A stretch of 64,000 nucleotides of DNA from Clostridium magnum DSM 2767 (lineage in GTDB: Bacteria; Bacillota; Clostridia; Clostridiales; Clostridiaceae): assembly GCF_001623875.1 (NCBI RefSeq), contig NZ_LWAE01000003.1, forward strand, positions 310,001-374,000. Reading direction: 5' to 3'. Of the stretch, positions 55,432 through 63,604 are shown piece by piece. Each line of letters opens with the position of its first letter. Position 1 is the stretch's first letter. The notes under the pieces are model-generated. The model worked only from the letters and a program-made list of their open reading frames with translations. It was not told the origin of the DNA and made no database searches. The position numbers and the translations under genes were made by a program.

Positions 55432-56718
55432 TTAAGAGCAACATTTATTCAGCATTATATTAATAATTTCTTTATCTGTTTCTTTCATACCAATTTTCCC
55501 TAGATGACTTACATTGGTGATTGTATTTTCCACTCCTTTTGCAACAATGCCATCTCCACCTCTGAATTGCTGTCCTTCCTTATACATGTAATACCCCAAA
55601 ATCCCTGCATCAACAGCCGCTGCTATTTTACCCGCGCAGGATGGCTTGGCTCCATCACAAACAATTCCTGAAACAATTGCAGCTGCATTTACTATTGTAT
55701 GTGCGATTTCCTTGTAATCACCACCATGTAAATAAGCAATACCTGAACCACTACCGCAGCCTGCACATATTACGCCACAAAATGCAGATAAACGTCCAAT
55801 ACCTGTTTTTAGATGAAGTGTTATAAGGTTAGATACTACTAATGCTCTATATAACTTATCCTCGCTAACCTTTAATTCTTTTGCATATTCTATAACAGGC
55901 AAGGATGTTGTCATCCCCTGATTACCGCTTCCTGAGTTAATGATAACTGGTAATTCACAGCCACTCATTCTTGCATCAGAACCTGCCGCTGCCATAGCCT
56001 TTGCACGAATTTTTATATCATTTCCATAGGCTTTCAAGAGGACACTTCCTACATTGGCACCGTAGTTTCCTTCAAGACCTGCTTTTGCTATAGCTGAATT
56101 ATATTCTATTTGCCTTCCTAAAGTTTCTTTAACATCTTCTATAAGCACGCTGTCAGCAAAATCAATAATATCTTTTACATTTAATAAACTTCTGTCAGTG
56201 AGCCCTTTTTCTTTTCCTTCTATGTTTCCCACATCAAGTATAACTTTTCCATTTCTCTCCACATATACGATATTTACATGGTATTCTGCTATACGTAATT
56301 TTACATAGGATTCTTTATCATACATAGTGATTATAATATCAAAGGTTATGTTTGAATCTACTAATTTTACTTCTATACATTTTCTGTCAAGGTATTCTCT
56401 TGTAAGCTTCTTCTCTTCTTCCCTTACCTCTGAAATAACCTCTAATACTTTTTCTGATTTACCTGCTATAATACCAGCAGCAGCTGCTGCTTCAATACCC
56501 TTTAATCCATTCGTATTAGGAACAACTACACTTTTTACATTTTTGATAATATTTGCACTAGCTTCAACTACTACTTTATCTGGAATTGTGCCCAATAGTT
56601 CCTTTGCTTTAGCAGCACCATATGCTATAGCAATAGGCTCAGTGCATCCCATAGCTGGAACCAGCTCTTCTTTTAATATTTGTAAATATGCATGATAACG
56701 CACATCATTTTGCTCCAT
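55432..56718 (-). CDS. cyuA: L-cysteine desulfidase family protein (UPF0597/CyuA-like)
   Basis: A 428-residue protein of the serine dehydratase alpha-like superfamily that splits cysteine to pyruvate, ammonia and sulfide with a [4Fe-4S] cluster. Landmarks are ELVPAMGCTEPIAIAYGAAKA, SGSGNQGMTTSLPVI, FCGVICAGCGSGSGIAYLHGG and VSGIVCDGAKPSCAGKIAAAVDAG, holding the cluster cysteines. The SD is AGGAGGAAT. It follows a MocR-type regulator gene by 73 nt on the same strand, so that protein probably controls it. Confidence 0.88.
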   Translation of the reverse strand: MEQNDVRYHAYLQILKEELVPAMGCTEPIAIAYGAAKAKELLGTIPDKVVVEASANIIKNVKSVVVPNTNGLKGIEAAAAAGIIAGKSEKVLEVISEVREEEKKLTREYLDRKCIEVKLVDSNITFDIIITMYDKESYVKLRIAEYHVNIVYVERNGKVILDVGNIEGKEKGLTDRSLLNVKDIIDFADSVLIEDVKETLGRQIEYNSAIAKAGLEGNYGANVGSVLLKAYGNDIKIRAKAMAAAGSDARMSGCELPVIINSGSGNQGMTTSLPVIEYAKELKVSEDKLYRALVVSNLITLHLKTGIGRLSAFCGVICAGCGSGSGIAYLHGGDYKEIAHTIVNAAAIVSGIVCDGAKPSCAGKIAAAVDAGILGYYMYKEGQQFRGGDGIVAKGVENTITNVSHLGKIGMKETDKEIINIMLNKCCS

Positions 56719-56791
56719 AAATTATTCCTCCTAATATAATATATTCATTATTGTGACTTCTAAATAAATCTAATCCTTGAATATTATTAGT

Positions 56792-58270
56792 TCAATTTGT
56801 TTCCTTAATTGTTTCATCTAAACTATTCCTTAGCCTTTTTAAACCTGTAATTATTTCTTCATTTGCGGGATAAGTAAAATTTAATCTAATAAATTTGCTT
56901 TCTACCTCATTATTAGCATAAAAGAAATTTGCCGGGATATAGTTTACTCCGTTTTTCATTGACTTTTCCAATAATAAATTGAAATCAATGTTATCCGGAA
57001 ATTTGCACCACAAATAAAATCCTCCTTGCGGCCTATAAAACTCTAACTCTTTAAAGTTTTCTTCTAATTTTTTAATCATTAAATTTCTTTTCAAATGATA
57101 TTCTTTTCTAATTTTTTTTATATGATTTTCATAATAACCTTGCCTTAGGAATTCACATATCATGTGCTGACCTAAAGTATTTACATGCAAATCAGTTAAT
57201 TGCTTAACCAAACTTAATTTATTGATTACTCTTTCTGGTGCAACTATCCATCCTACTCTTAAGCCAAATGAAATAACCTTTGAAAATGTACTTAAATAAA
57301 TAACATAACCATTTTTATCTAACGCTTTTAGAGATGGCAATTCTTCTCCTTCATATCTTATTTCACCATAAGGATCATCCTCAATTATTGGTATGCCATA
57401 TTTTTCAACAACTTTCATAAGTTCATATCTTCTTTTCAAGCTCATTGTAATTCCAGTTGGATTTTGAAAATTTGGAATGCTATAAATAAACTTAGGTTTA
57501 AGTCTATTTACTAAGTATTCCAGTACATCAACTCGAATTCCATCTTCATCAATTGGTACACCCACAACCTTGGCACCTAAGGTCTGAAATAATTGGATAG
57601 CTCCAAAAAATGTAGGCTCTTCGACTAAAATTACATCATTACAATTTACAAAGGTTCTCGCAATCAAGTCTAAACCCTGTTGGGAACCTGAAGTAATCAT
57701 GATATTATTAGTTGATACCCTAACTTCTCTATTCAACATTAACTTTTTAATCTCTTTTTTTAGTTCGTTATTTCCAGATACTGGACTATGTAAAAACATA
57801 ATTTCCAATTTGCTTTTACATAAATCCATCTGAACTTTTCCAAATTCATCTTTTGGAAACAAATCAGGTGACGGAATACCACCAGCGAAAGAAATTGTTT
57901 TATCATTATCACTAATTTTCATTATTCTACTCATAACATCAGCATAATTATTTTTAGAACTCTCATTATATATTTCATCCCAAAACAAGTGCTTTTTACA
58001 ATTATTTGATTTAGTAATTAATTCATCTTCATCACAAAAAACAACATAAGTTCCCCGTCCAACCTCTGAATTAATAAGACCTTCTGATTTAAGTTCTTCA
58101 TAAGCCTTCTTAACTGTACTTCTATTAACATCTAATATCTTAGCAAGTTCTCTTTCAGATGGCAGTACATAATTTAGAGGAAGTCTTTTAGAATAAATCA
58201 TATCTCTTATTTGATTTTTTATTTGAATATATAAAGCAATTTTGCTATCTCTTTTAATATTAATCCTCAT
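56792..58270 (-). CDS. MocR-type regulator: GntR helix-turn-helix fused to aminotransferase domain
   Basis: A 492-residue fusion. The N-terminal winged helix is IKNQIRDMIYSKRLPLNYVLPSERELAKILDVNRSTVKKAYEELKSEGL. A type I PLP fold runs from residue 110 on, with SGSQQGLDLIARTF, PNFQNPTGITMS, EDDPYGEIRYEG and the PLP lysine in STFSKVISFGLRVGW. Such proteins sense an amino compound via PLP. Starts at ATG 58270 or GTG 58282. Given its neighbour it may respond to cysteine or a related amino acid. Confidence 0.9.
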   Translation of the reverse strand: MRINIKRDSKIALYIQIKNQIRDMIYSKRLPLNYVLPSERELAKILDVNRSTVKKAYEELKSEGLINSEVGRGTYVVFCDEDELITKSNNCKKHLFWDEIYNESSKNNYADVMSRIMKISDNDKTISFAGGIPSPDLFPKDEFGKVQMDLCKSKLEIMFLHSPVSGNNELKKEIKKLMLNREVRVSTNNIMITSGSQQGLDLIARTFVNCNDVILVEEPTFFGAIQLFQTLGAKVVGVPIDEDGIRVDVLEYLVNRLKPKFIYSIPNFQNPTGITMSLKRRYELMKVVEKYGIPIIEDDPYGEIRYEGEELPSLKALDKNGYVIYLSTFSKVISFGLRVGWIVAPERVINKLSLVKQLTDLHVNTLGQHMICEFLRQGYYENHIKKIRKEYHLKRNLMIKKLEENFKELEFYRPQGGFYLWCKFPDNIDFNLLLEKSMKNGVNYIPANFFYANNEVESKFIRLNFTYPANEEIITGLKRLRNSLDETIKETN

Positions 58271-58416
58271 ATAATCACTCACTTAGCTAAGTTTGTCTTG
58301 AATCTATTATATCAATTTAATCAAACTAATAAACCTCCAATTTAATCTTTTATAGCACCATCCACTTTATTTAGCAAGGCTTACTTCTACAATATTACTG
58401 TCAGTATCACATAATA

Positions 58417-58477
58417 GTTATTGACATATGCCACTTATAAGTTTATTATAAATATATAAAGGACATATGTCAGTAAC
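58417..58477 (+). promoter_or_regulatory. Promoter with paired TGACATATG sites before the first nifX-like gene
   Basis: TTGACA (58421), 17 nt, TATTAT. Half-sites GTTATTGACATATG over the -35 and CATATGTCAGTAAC near +10 are about 43 bp apart. The remaining spacer to the MocR start has no other feature seen. Confidence 0.68.
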
Positions 58478-58531
58478 TTATATGCATTAAAAATGTTACT
58501 CTATTAAATAATTTAGAAGGAAGGTATTAAT

Positions 58532-58888
58532 ATGAAAATTGCACTACCATCTCGTGGAAATCAAATTGACGACCATTTTGGTCACTGTGAATACTTCACT
58601 GTTTTTACAGTTGATTCATCTACTAAACAAATACTTGATTCACAAGTTGTTCCATCACCAGTAGGCTGTGGCTGTAAATCAAATATTGCAAGTATTCTTT
58701 CAGAAATGGGTGTTAAGCTTATGCTTGCAGGTAATATGGGTGAAGGTGCAGTAAGAGTACTTAATAACTCTGGCATTGATGTAGTACGTGGATGTTCAGG
58801 TGATATAAATGCAGTAGCTCAAAGTTGGCTTGACGGCTCTCTTGTAGATTCTGGTGACTGTTGCCATGAACACGAATGCCACAATTAA
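58532..58888 (+). CDS. NifX-like (dinitrogenase Fe-Mo cofactor domain) protein 1
   Basis: A 118-residue single-domain protein of the NifX/NafY fold that binds Fe-S or FeMo-type clusters. The start is MKIALPSRGNQIDDHFGHCEYFTVF. The central KLMLAGNMGEGAVRVLNNSGIDVVRG is the family core. CGCK at 48-51 and a C-terminal CCHEHECHN tail are possible metal ligands. It is a divergent, single-gene unit with its own promoter and terminator. A role with nitrogenase is possible but such proteins are also common in non-fixers. Confidence 0.88.
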   Translation: MKIALPSRGNQIDDHFGHCEYFTVFTVDSSTKQILDSQVVPSPVGCGCKSNIASILSEMGVKLMLAGNMGEGAVRVLNNSGIDVVRGCSGDINAVAQSWLDGSLVDSGDCCHEHECHN

Positions 58889-58916
58889 CTTTTATTTATC
58901 ACAAAAATATTAAAGA

Positions 58917-58957
58917 GTCAGCTGGAATAGTTTTCAAAGCCATTCCAGCTGGCCTTT
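58917..58957 (+). terminator. Terminator after nifX-like gene 1
   Basis: A 10-bp stem CAGCTGGAAT/ATTCCAGCTG followed by GCCTTTTAG. Confidence 0.8.
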
Positions 58958-59052
58958 TAGCATTTCATATTCAATGGAAAATCAAACTTTTATAAGATAT
59001 ATTTTATCTAAAATACCACTGGTTTTTGATTAGTGTTATAACCTAATAATAT

Positions 59053-59097
59053 AAAAAAGACCCTTGAGTAACATTTCTGCTAATCAAGGAGCTTTTT
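59053..59097 (-). terminator. Terminator of the nifX-like operon
   Basis: On the minus strand CCTTGA/TCAAGG with outer AAAAAG/CTTTTT pairs, followed by T6. Confidence 0.65.
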
Positions 59098-59099
59098 CA

Positions 59100-59220
59100 C
59101 TATACTTCAAATTTTAACCTATAATGTTCAGTATTAACGATTACTTCATCTTCTATCTCATGAAGAACATTACATATAAAAACATAGTCAATAGAATTGT
59201 TCTCTACTGGAAAGTATTAT
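59100..59220 (-). pseudogene. Remnant of a SAM-dependent methyltransferase
   Basis: Downstream of nifX-like gene 2 the minus strand still reads YFPVENNSIDYVFICNVLHE then IEDEV...LKFEV stop. This is the DxxxxxxVLHEIED segment typical of class I methyltransferases (post-motif II region). The upstream part, including the SAM-binding GxGxG, is absent. It is a decayed fragment of about 40 codons. Confidence 0.5.
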
Positions 59221-59237
59221 TCTTCACTCTTTTTGAA

Positions 59238-59594
59238 TTAATGATGATTACCGCCACAATTGTCTGTTCCATCATAGCTTCTAATTAATTTTAAGGATCT
59301 GTTATCCATTAATTCAAGTGCTTTTTCAACTGAATATCCAACACCATAATATCTTGTTACACAAGCATCTGCCAAAATATCAAATGCTCTTTTTTCTATA
59401 TCACCTGTAATTACTGCTTCGCAGTCATACTTTAATATCTCGTTAGCGAGATTTTCTCCAGATAATTCTTCATTATTGATAGCTGTAATACTTAAATCAT
59501 TCATATTAACAATTAATAAGTATAAGCATTTCTCAAATTTTTCTGACACCTGACTATCCAGGCTTTTACCTTCTGCTACTACCGCAATTTTCAT
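59238..59594 (-). CDS. NifX-like protein 2
   Basis: A 118-residue member of the NifX-like family (MKIAVVAEGKSLDSQVSEKFEKCLYLLIV, CEAVITGDIEKRAFDIL, C-terminal CGGNHH). It is more diverged than the other copies: the family FGHC position reads FEKC, and the GNMGE-type core reads ITGDIEK. It lies 18 nt after the MOSC gene and is the last intact gene of the operon. Confidence 0.82.
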   Translation of the reverse strand: MKIAVVAEGKSLDSQVSEKFEKCLYLLIVNMNDLSITAINNEELSGENLANEILKYDCEAVITGDIEKRAFDILADACVTRYYGVGYSVEKALELMDNRSLKLIRSYDGTDNCGGNHH

Positions 59595-59612
59595 ACTTTA
59601 CCCTCACTTTAT

Positions 59613-60035
59613 CTACATTTCTATTATTTCTACGGAATCACCTATATTTATTTTCCCACTTTTAACTACTGTGCCAAATCTACCTTCTCTACTTACTATA
59701 TAAGGTCTACTATGTTCCTTGTATTCTTCTTTCCCTATATGTAGTATTTTAATTATAGCCTCACCAATTTGGATTACAGTTCCAACATTAAGGTCATCAA
59801 GAGAAATACCTGATATGGTAATGTTTTCAGTAAATCCTCCACTTTTAACTTCTTCCATTTTATCAGAAGGAACCTTTTCCAAAGCTTCTACAGGAAAAAC
59901 ACTTACCTGTCTATCCCAAGCTCCTGCATGTCCATCGCCTTCAATACCAAATCCTTCAATTGCATTAACCAAAGGAACTTGTGTCTTTTCAACTCCTCTT
60001 TTCTCACTAATATTCAAAGAAACTACTTTTCCCAT
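59613..60035 (-). CDS. MOSC domain protein
   Basis: A 140-residue single MOSC (Moco sulfurase C-terminal) domain: MGKVVSLNISEKRG, GIEGDGHAGAWDRQVSVFP, FTENITISGISLDDLNVGTVIQIG, SREGRFGTVVKSGKINIGD. MOSC domains are proposed to carry sulfur or molybdenum-related groups. Start chosen at ATG 60035; the upstream GTG lies in the SD AAGGAGTG. The neighbours (NifX-like, DUF364) support a metal-cofactor role. Confidence 0.88.
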   Translation of the reverse strand: MGKVVSLNISEKRGVEKTQVPLVNAIEGFGIEGDGHAGAWDRQVSVFPVEALEKVPSDKMEEVKSGGFTENITISGISLDDLNVGTVIQIGEAIIKILHIGKEEYKEHSRPYIVSREGRFGTVVKSGKINIGDSVEIIEM

Positions 60036-60079
60036 TAAAATCACTCCTTATCCATTGACATTTTCCTTATTCTTCTTCA

Positions 60080-60814
60080 TTATTTTGAACAGGGACAAAA
60101 TCTTTCGAGTTTCATCAATGCTGCTGCTCCAGCAAGAGTAGTTCCAAAAAATATAGTTGGTTTATCTAACAAAAGGTTAGTTATTGTTTTATTAGCTATA
60201 GTACTACCAGTAGCAACCACAATATCACACCAATTTAATAAATCATCAATTGGTTTACTTCCATCCTCAACCATTACACTATATTTAACTTTTCCTATAT
60301 TACTAGTGTCCAAATCCACAATTCTAACTTTAAAGTTTTTGCCTAGATTCTCTAACATTGCTGGTTGAAATCCTATTAATGCTATTTTAGGATTTCCATA
60401 TTTATTTTTTATGTATTCTACTAATTCTGAAGCACAGTTTTCAGGTTCTCCATCTTTACAATGCACTGTTTTATCTGTTATTTTTAAATATCTACATACA
60501 GCATTTAAAGTAGCAATATATACAGCAGTATCAAAATTTGTTTCTAAGGACATTTCAACTATTTGTTTTAAATTTCCTTGAAAATTATTAGGCATATCTG
60601 TAAAAGCCTGACCTTTTACACCTCTAAAATCCGCTTCAAGTAATTTTTCCTTTCCTTTTATAATAGGAAAGTCCTTTCTTTCGGTATTTCCTATTGCCTC
60701 TTCTGTGGTTAAAGTTCTTCCTGTTATTTTCACTTCCTCATTTAATAAGCCATTATCTTCTACTAGTTTTTTGAACCTATCAAATAAATTAGTATAAAAT
60801 TGATTTTGACTCAT
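60080..60814 (-). CDS. DUF364-type putative heavy-metal chelation protein
   Basis: A 244-residue protein. The N-terminal half (DUF4213-like) has DFPIIKGKEKLLEADFRGVKGQAFTDMP. The C-terminal half follows the DUF364 Rossmann pattern (IALIGFQPAMLENLGKNFKVRIVDLD, LNWCDIVVATGSTIANKTI, PTIFFGTTLAGAAALM) and ends FCPCSK. The family is thought to bind heavy metals, with members next to Mo/W cofactor genes. It has its own promoter and ends 45 nt before the MOSC start. Confidence 0.75.
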   Translation of the reverse strand: MSQNQFYTNLFDRFKKLVEDNGLLNEEVKITGRTLTTEEAIGNTERKDFPIIKGKEKLLEADFRGVKGQAFTDMPNNFQGNLKQIVEMSLETNFDTAVYIATLNAVCRYLKITDKTVHCKDGEPENCASELVEYIKNKYGNPKIALIGFQPAMLENLGKNFKVRIVDLDTSNIGKVKYSVMVEDGSKPIDDLLNWCDIVVATGSTIANKTITNLLLDKPTIFFGTTLAGAAALMKLERFCPCSK

Positions 60815-60845
60815 GAAAATCCCCCCAATAATAAGTTATAAATTC

Positions 60846-60875
60846 AGTATACCATTAAAATAGTTTATATACCAA
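60846..60875 (-). promoter_or_regulatory. Internal promoter before the DUF364 gene
   Basis: The minus strand reads TTGGTA, 18 nt, TATACT. A GTGGTG/CACCAC hairpin lies just upstream at about 60878-60902. Confidence 0.5.
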
Positions 60876-60918
60876 TAATGGGTGGTGATGAAACACCACT
60901 CATTTAGTTTTAGAAGGC

Positions 60919-61410
60919 TTATAAAAGAGCTACATCAGAATACTTTATATTACCTTCTTCATCTACTAATGATTTATCAGCGTGTACGTATTCGATTTTT
61001 CCAACAAACATCTCATGAGAACCAGTTACTATAGAGTCTACTACCTTGCACTCAATATTTACAGGACAATCTGCTAATAAAGGAGCATTTACCTTTATTC
61101 CTTCCTCAACCTTAATATTAAGCTTTACAAATTTATCCTCATCCTTGCCGCTGTGACTGCCTAGATAATCAAACATTTCTTTTTGTTCTTCTGTAACAAG
61201 ATTCACTACAAAAACTCCTGTCTCTTTTACCATTTTATAAGAATGTCTTGAAGGAACAATACCTACCATAACCATTGGTGGATCAAAACTACAATTACAG
61301 CAGTAAGCTACCGCTAATGCATTATTTTTACCATCAATACCCCTACAAGAAACTAGTACTTTAGGCACTGGTTGAAGACATGATTTCATATTTCCTTGAA
61401 CTTTTCCCAT
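60919..61410 (-). CDS. Flavin reductase family protein (FMN-binding split barrel)
   Basis: A 163-residue protein of the flavin reductase-like/DIM6 family: CLQPVPKVLVSCRG, AYCCNCSFDPPMVMVGIVPSRHSY, FVVNLVTEEQ, GSHSGKDEDKF. It presumably binds FMN and may act as a flavoredoxin for the neighbouring metal proteins. It is related to the first domain of the rubredoxin fusion at 7649 but lacks rubredoxin. Confidence 0.87.
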   Translation of the reverse strand: MGKVQGNMKSCLQPVPKVLVSCRGIDGKNNALAVAYCCNCSFDPPMVMVGIVPSRHSYKMVKETGVFVVNLVTEEQKEMFDYLGSHSGKDEDKFVKLNIKVEEGIKVNAPLLADCPVNIECKVVDSIVTGSHEMFVGKIEYVHADKSLVDEEGNIKYSDVALL

Positions 61411-61446
61411 AACAATTCCCCCTATTTTTATAATTATCTTTTTTAA

Positions 61447-61803
61447 TTATTCATTACAATGTCCTTCATGTTGATGTTCTGTGCACACACTTCCTGTTGA
61501 TTTTAATTCACCTTTGATATACTTTCCTGAAACATCATCACATAGACCTTGTGCTCCAACTACTACCTCAATTCCATTTTCATTAAATAACTGTTTTGCT
61601 GTTTCTCCCATTCCGCCAGCAATAATAACATTTACATCTAATCCCTTTAAAAATACTGGTAAAAAGCCAGGTCTATGTCCTGGATTTTGAGTAAAACTCT
61701 TATTTAATGATTTTCCTTCTTCTACTTCATATATTGTAAAACCTTCACAATGTCCAAAATCTCCACTTACATAAGTTCCTTCACTTGCAACTGCTATTTT
61801 CAT
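61447..61803 (-). CDS. NifX-like protein 3
   Basis: A 118-residue NifX-like domain: MKIAVASEGTYVSGDFGHCEGFTIYEV, VNVIIAGGMGETAKQLFNENGIEVVVGAQG, and a His/Cys tail CTEHQHEGHCNE. All family landmarks are intact. It lies between the flavin reductase gene and a decayed P-loop ATPase gene. Confidence 0.9.
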   Translation of the reverse strand: MKIAVASEGTYVSGDFGHCEGFTIYEVEEGKSLNKSFTQNPGHRPGFLPVFLKGLDVNVIIAGGMGETAKQLFNENGIEVVVGAQGLCDDVSGKYIKGELKSTGSVCTEHQHEGHCNE

Positions 61804-61852
61804 TTAATATTCCTCCTCATATTTACATTTAATAAATTTAATTTATTTTTAA

Positions 61853-62520
61853 TCATTTTATATATTTTTTTATATTACTCCACATATCTTCAATAGCTTG
61901 TTTTGCTATACTATCTTTGTAAAAAGTTATAGGTTTTAACTCACTTATAGACTTCATAACAGTATCATCATATGGAATTTTACCCACTAATTTTAAACCT
62001 TTTTCATTAACAAAGTTTTCTATATCCTTAGTTACTTCTTTGTTTATATCATATTTGTTAACACATACCATAGTAAAAATACCAAAGTGTTCACATAAGG
62101 CTACTACTCTTATTAAATTTAAAATTCCTCTACTGCAATTTATATCTCTTATTTTTCCAATTTAAATTTTGCCTATTTCTCTTTTCTTATAAGCTATGGC
62201 ATCATATCTACATGCAATTTCACAAGCCCCACATCCATGACATAATTTTTGAAAAAGCATAATATCATCCTTTACTTTTGCAAGAGCATTGAATTGACAT
62301 GAATCCATACAAGCTCCACATGATGTACACTTGTCATCATCTATAAAGGGGTACTCTACCAAAACTTTTCTGTTTTATCTATTGTAGGCTTTAAAAATAA
62401 GAAACCATTTGGTTCTTCTACATCACAATCTATGTAACTTGCCTTTAGTGCAAGGGCAAGATTTGTAGAAACTGTAGTTTTTCCTGTTCCTCCTTTTCCA
62501 CTAAGCACCGCTATATTCAC
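61853..62520 (-). pseudogene. Decayed MinD-superfamily ATPase with inserted ferredoxin domain
   Basis: The reading frame starts at GTG 62520 with the P-loop NIAVLSGKGGTGKTTV, then IDCDVEEPNG. A one-base loss in the A-run at 62366-62369 shifts the frame. It resumes as VEYPFIDDDKCTSCGACMDSC and CHGCGACEIAC (two [4Fe-4S] motifs). A stop at 62162 follows, then a deletion of roughly 50-60 codons removing the switch II (DAPPGT) part. It ends VCVNKYDINKEV...KKYIK. The normal family is about 280-290 residues. It cannot give a working ATPase. Confidence 0.85.
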
Positions 62521-62538
62521 TATATACTCATCTCCAAT

Positions 62539-62904
62539 CTAATGGCTTCCTCCATGATGTGCAGGACCAGGCATTTTTATTTCTTCTAGTTCACCCTTAT
62601 TATATTTTTCAAGTACTGAACTTATAGCTATATTTCCACATTTATATGCTTTAACTCCTGCTTTTTCAATAATTTCAATAGCATTAGGTCCAAGACTTCC
62701 TGTAACAATAACGTCTACTTTCTCATCAACTAATTGATTTGATGCAGCAATTCCTGCTCCAGCACTGGAATTTAGACCTTCATTTTCCAAAACTTTAACC
62801 TCTCCACTCTCTATGTCATGAATTTAAAAATATTCACATCTTCCAAATCTCATACCAAGTAAATTTTCAACATTTTTTCCTGTTGATGAAATTGCTATCT
62901 TCAT
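62539..62904 (-). pseudogene. NifX-like gene 4 interrupted by one stop codon
   Basis: From ATG 62904 the frame reads MKIAISSTGKNVENLLGM, RFGRCEYF, then TAA at 62826-62824 (codon 27). It continues in the same frame as IHDIESGEVKVLENEG and VDVIVTGSLGPNAIEIIEKAGVKAYK to a PAHHGGSH tail. A single substitution would restore a 121-residue protein. An internal ATG after the stop gives an 83-residue ORF that lacks the first strand. Confidence 0.82.
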
Positions 62905-62941
62905 TAATATTCCTTCAAATCTTTAATCGTTCCCAACAATA

Positions 62942-62995
62942 ATGGCATTTGCCAATTTAATATTACTCCATTTTTAGGTTACTGTCAAATGCCAA
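62942..62995 (-). promoter_or_regulatory. Promoter with paired palindromes before the nifX-like operon
   Basis: The minus strand reads TTGACA (63 rc at 62983-62988), 17 nt, TAATAT. Sites TTGGCATTTGACAG over the -35 and TTGGCAAATGCCAT near +1 have centres about 40 bp apart. They resemble the sites at 55247 and 58417. Confidence 0.62.
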
Positions 62996-63036
62996 TTTAA
63001 ATATTTTAAGCATAAATAGTGCTGACAAAAGAAATT

Positions 63037-63077
63037 TAAAAAAACTGGTAAAAGCATTCTATAACACTTCAACCAGC
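63037..63077 (-). terminator. Terminator of the regulator-DUF421 unit
   Basis: On the minus strand CTGGT/ACCAG and AAGTGTT/AATGCTT stems are followed by T7. Confidence 0.75.
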
Positions 63078-63081
63078 TAAT

Positions 63082-63498
63082 TTATAAATATTTATACGGT
63101 TCTTTTTTATTTCCTTCAAACTTCCTACTACTAATCTCTTGAAAAATATTATTTTGTTCATTCTTATTGCCTTGAGGTTTTATATTGTCTCCTATCATTT
63201 CTTTCATTTGTGATATTTCCGCCATTAGAGTCATAAAATCCTCCTTTGTTAAAGGTTTCTTGTTATCCTTCAATTCATATCCTAGCTGACCACTTACTTC
63301 AATTGTTGCATATTTGACATCTTCTATTGAGGATATTCCAGCTTGCCTCAAACGGGTTTCCAGCCTATCAATAGATAATCTTAATTTCCCCAAATTATTT
63401 ATATTAGGTGCCCCATTTTGAATAACTATAACAACTTTACCTGGAAATAAAGTTTCTAGAAAATCTATTTTAATCTCTAGATACTCTGTAATTATCAT
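63082..63498 (-). pseudogene. C-terminal part of a DUF421 protein, membrane region missing
   Basis: 138 residues match the cytosolic domain of DUF421 (YetF-like) proteins: LEIKIDFLETLFPGKVVIVIQNGAPN, LRLSIDRLETRLRQAGISSIEDVKYATIEVSGQLGYEL. Normal members have two or three N-terminal helices before this point; here the frame begins right at the domain. The 106 nt upstream hold only a short fragment (RPVNGNETLMSIDKARKM). No SD sequence precedes the ATG. It may be a truncated gene or, less likely, a solo domain. Confidence 0.6.
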
Positions 63499-63604
63499 TG
63501 AATTCTAAATCCTTTAGAACACAAACATTTTTCTTGCCTTGTCTATTGACATCAAAGTTTCATTGCCGTTAACAGGACGTTTAAAAGTAACTTCCGGAAA
63601 AAAT

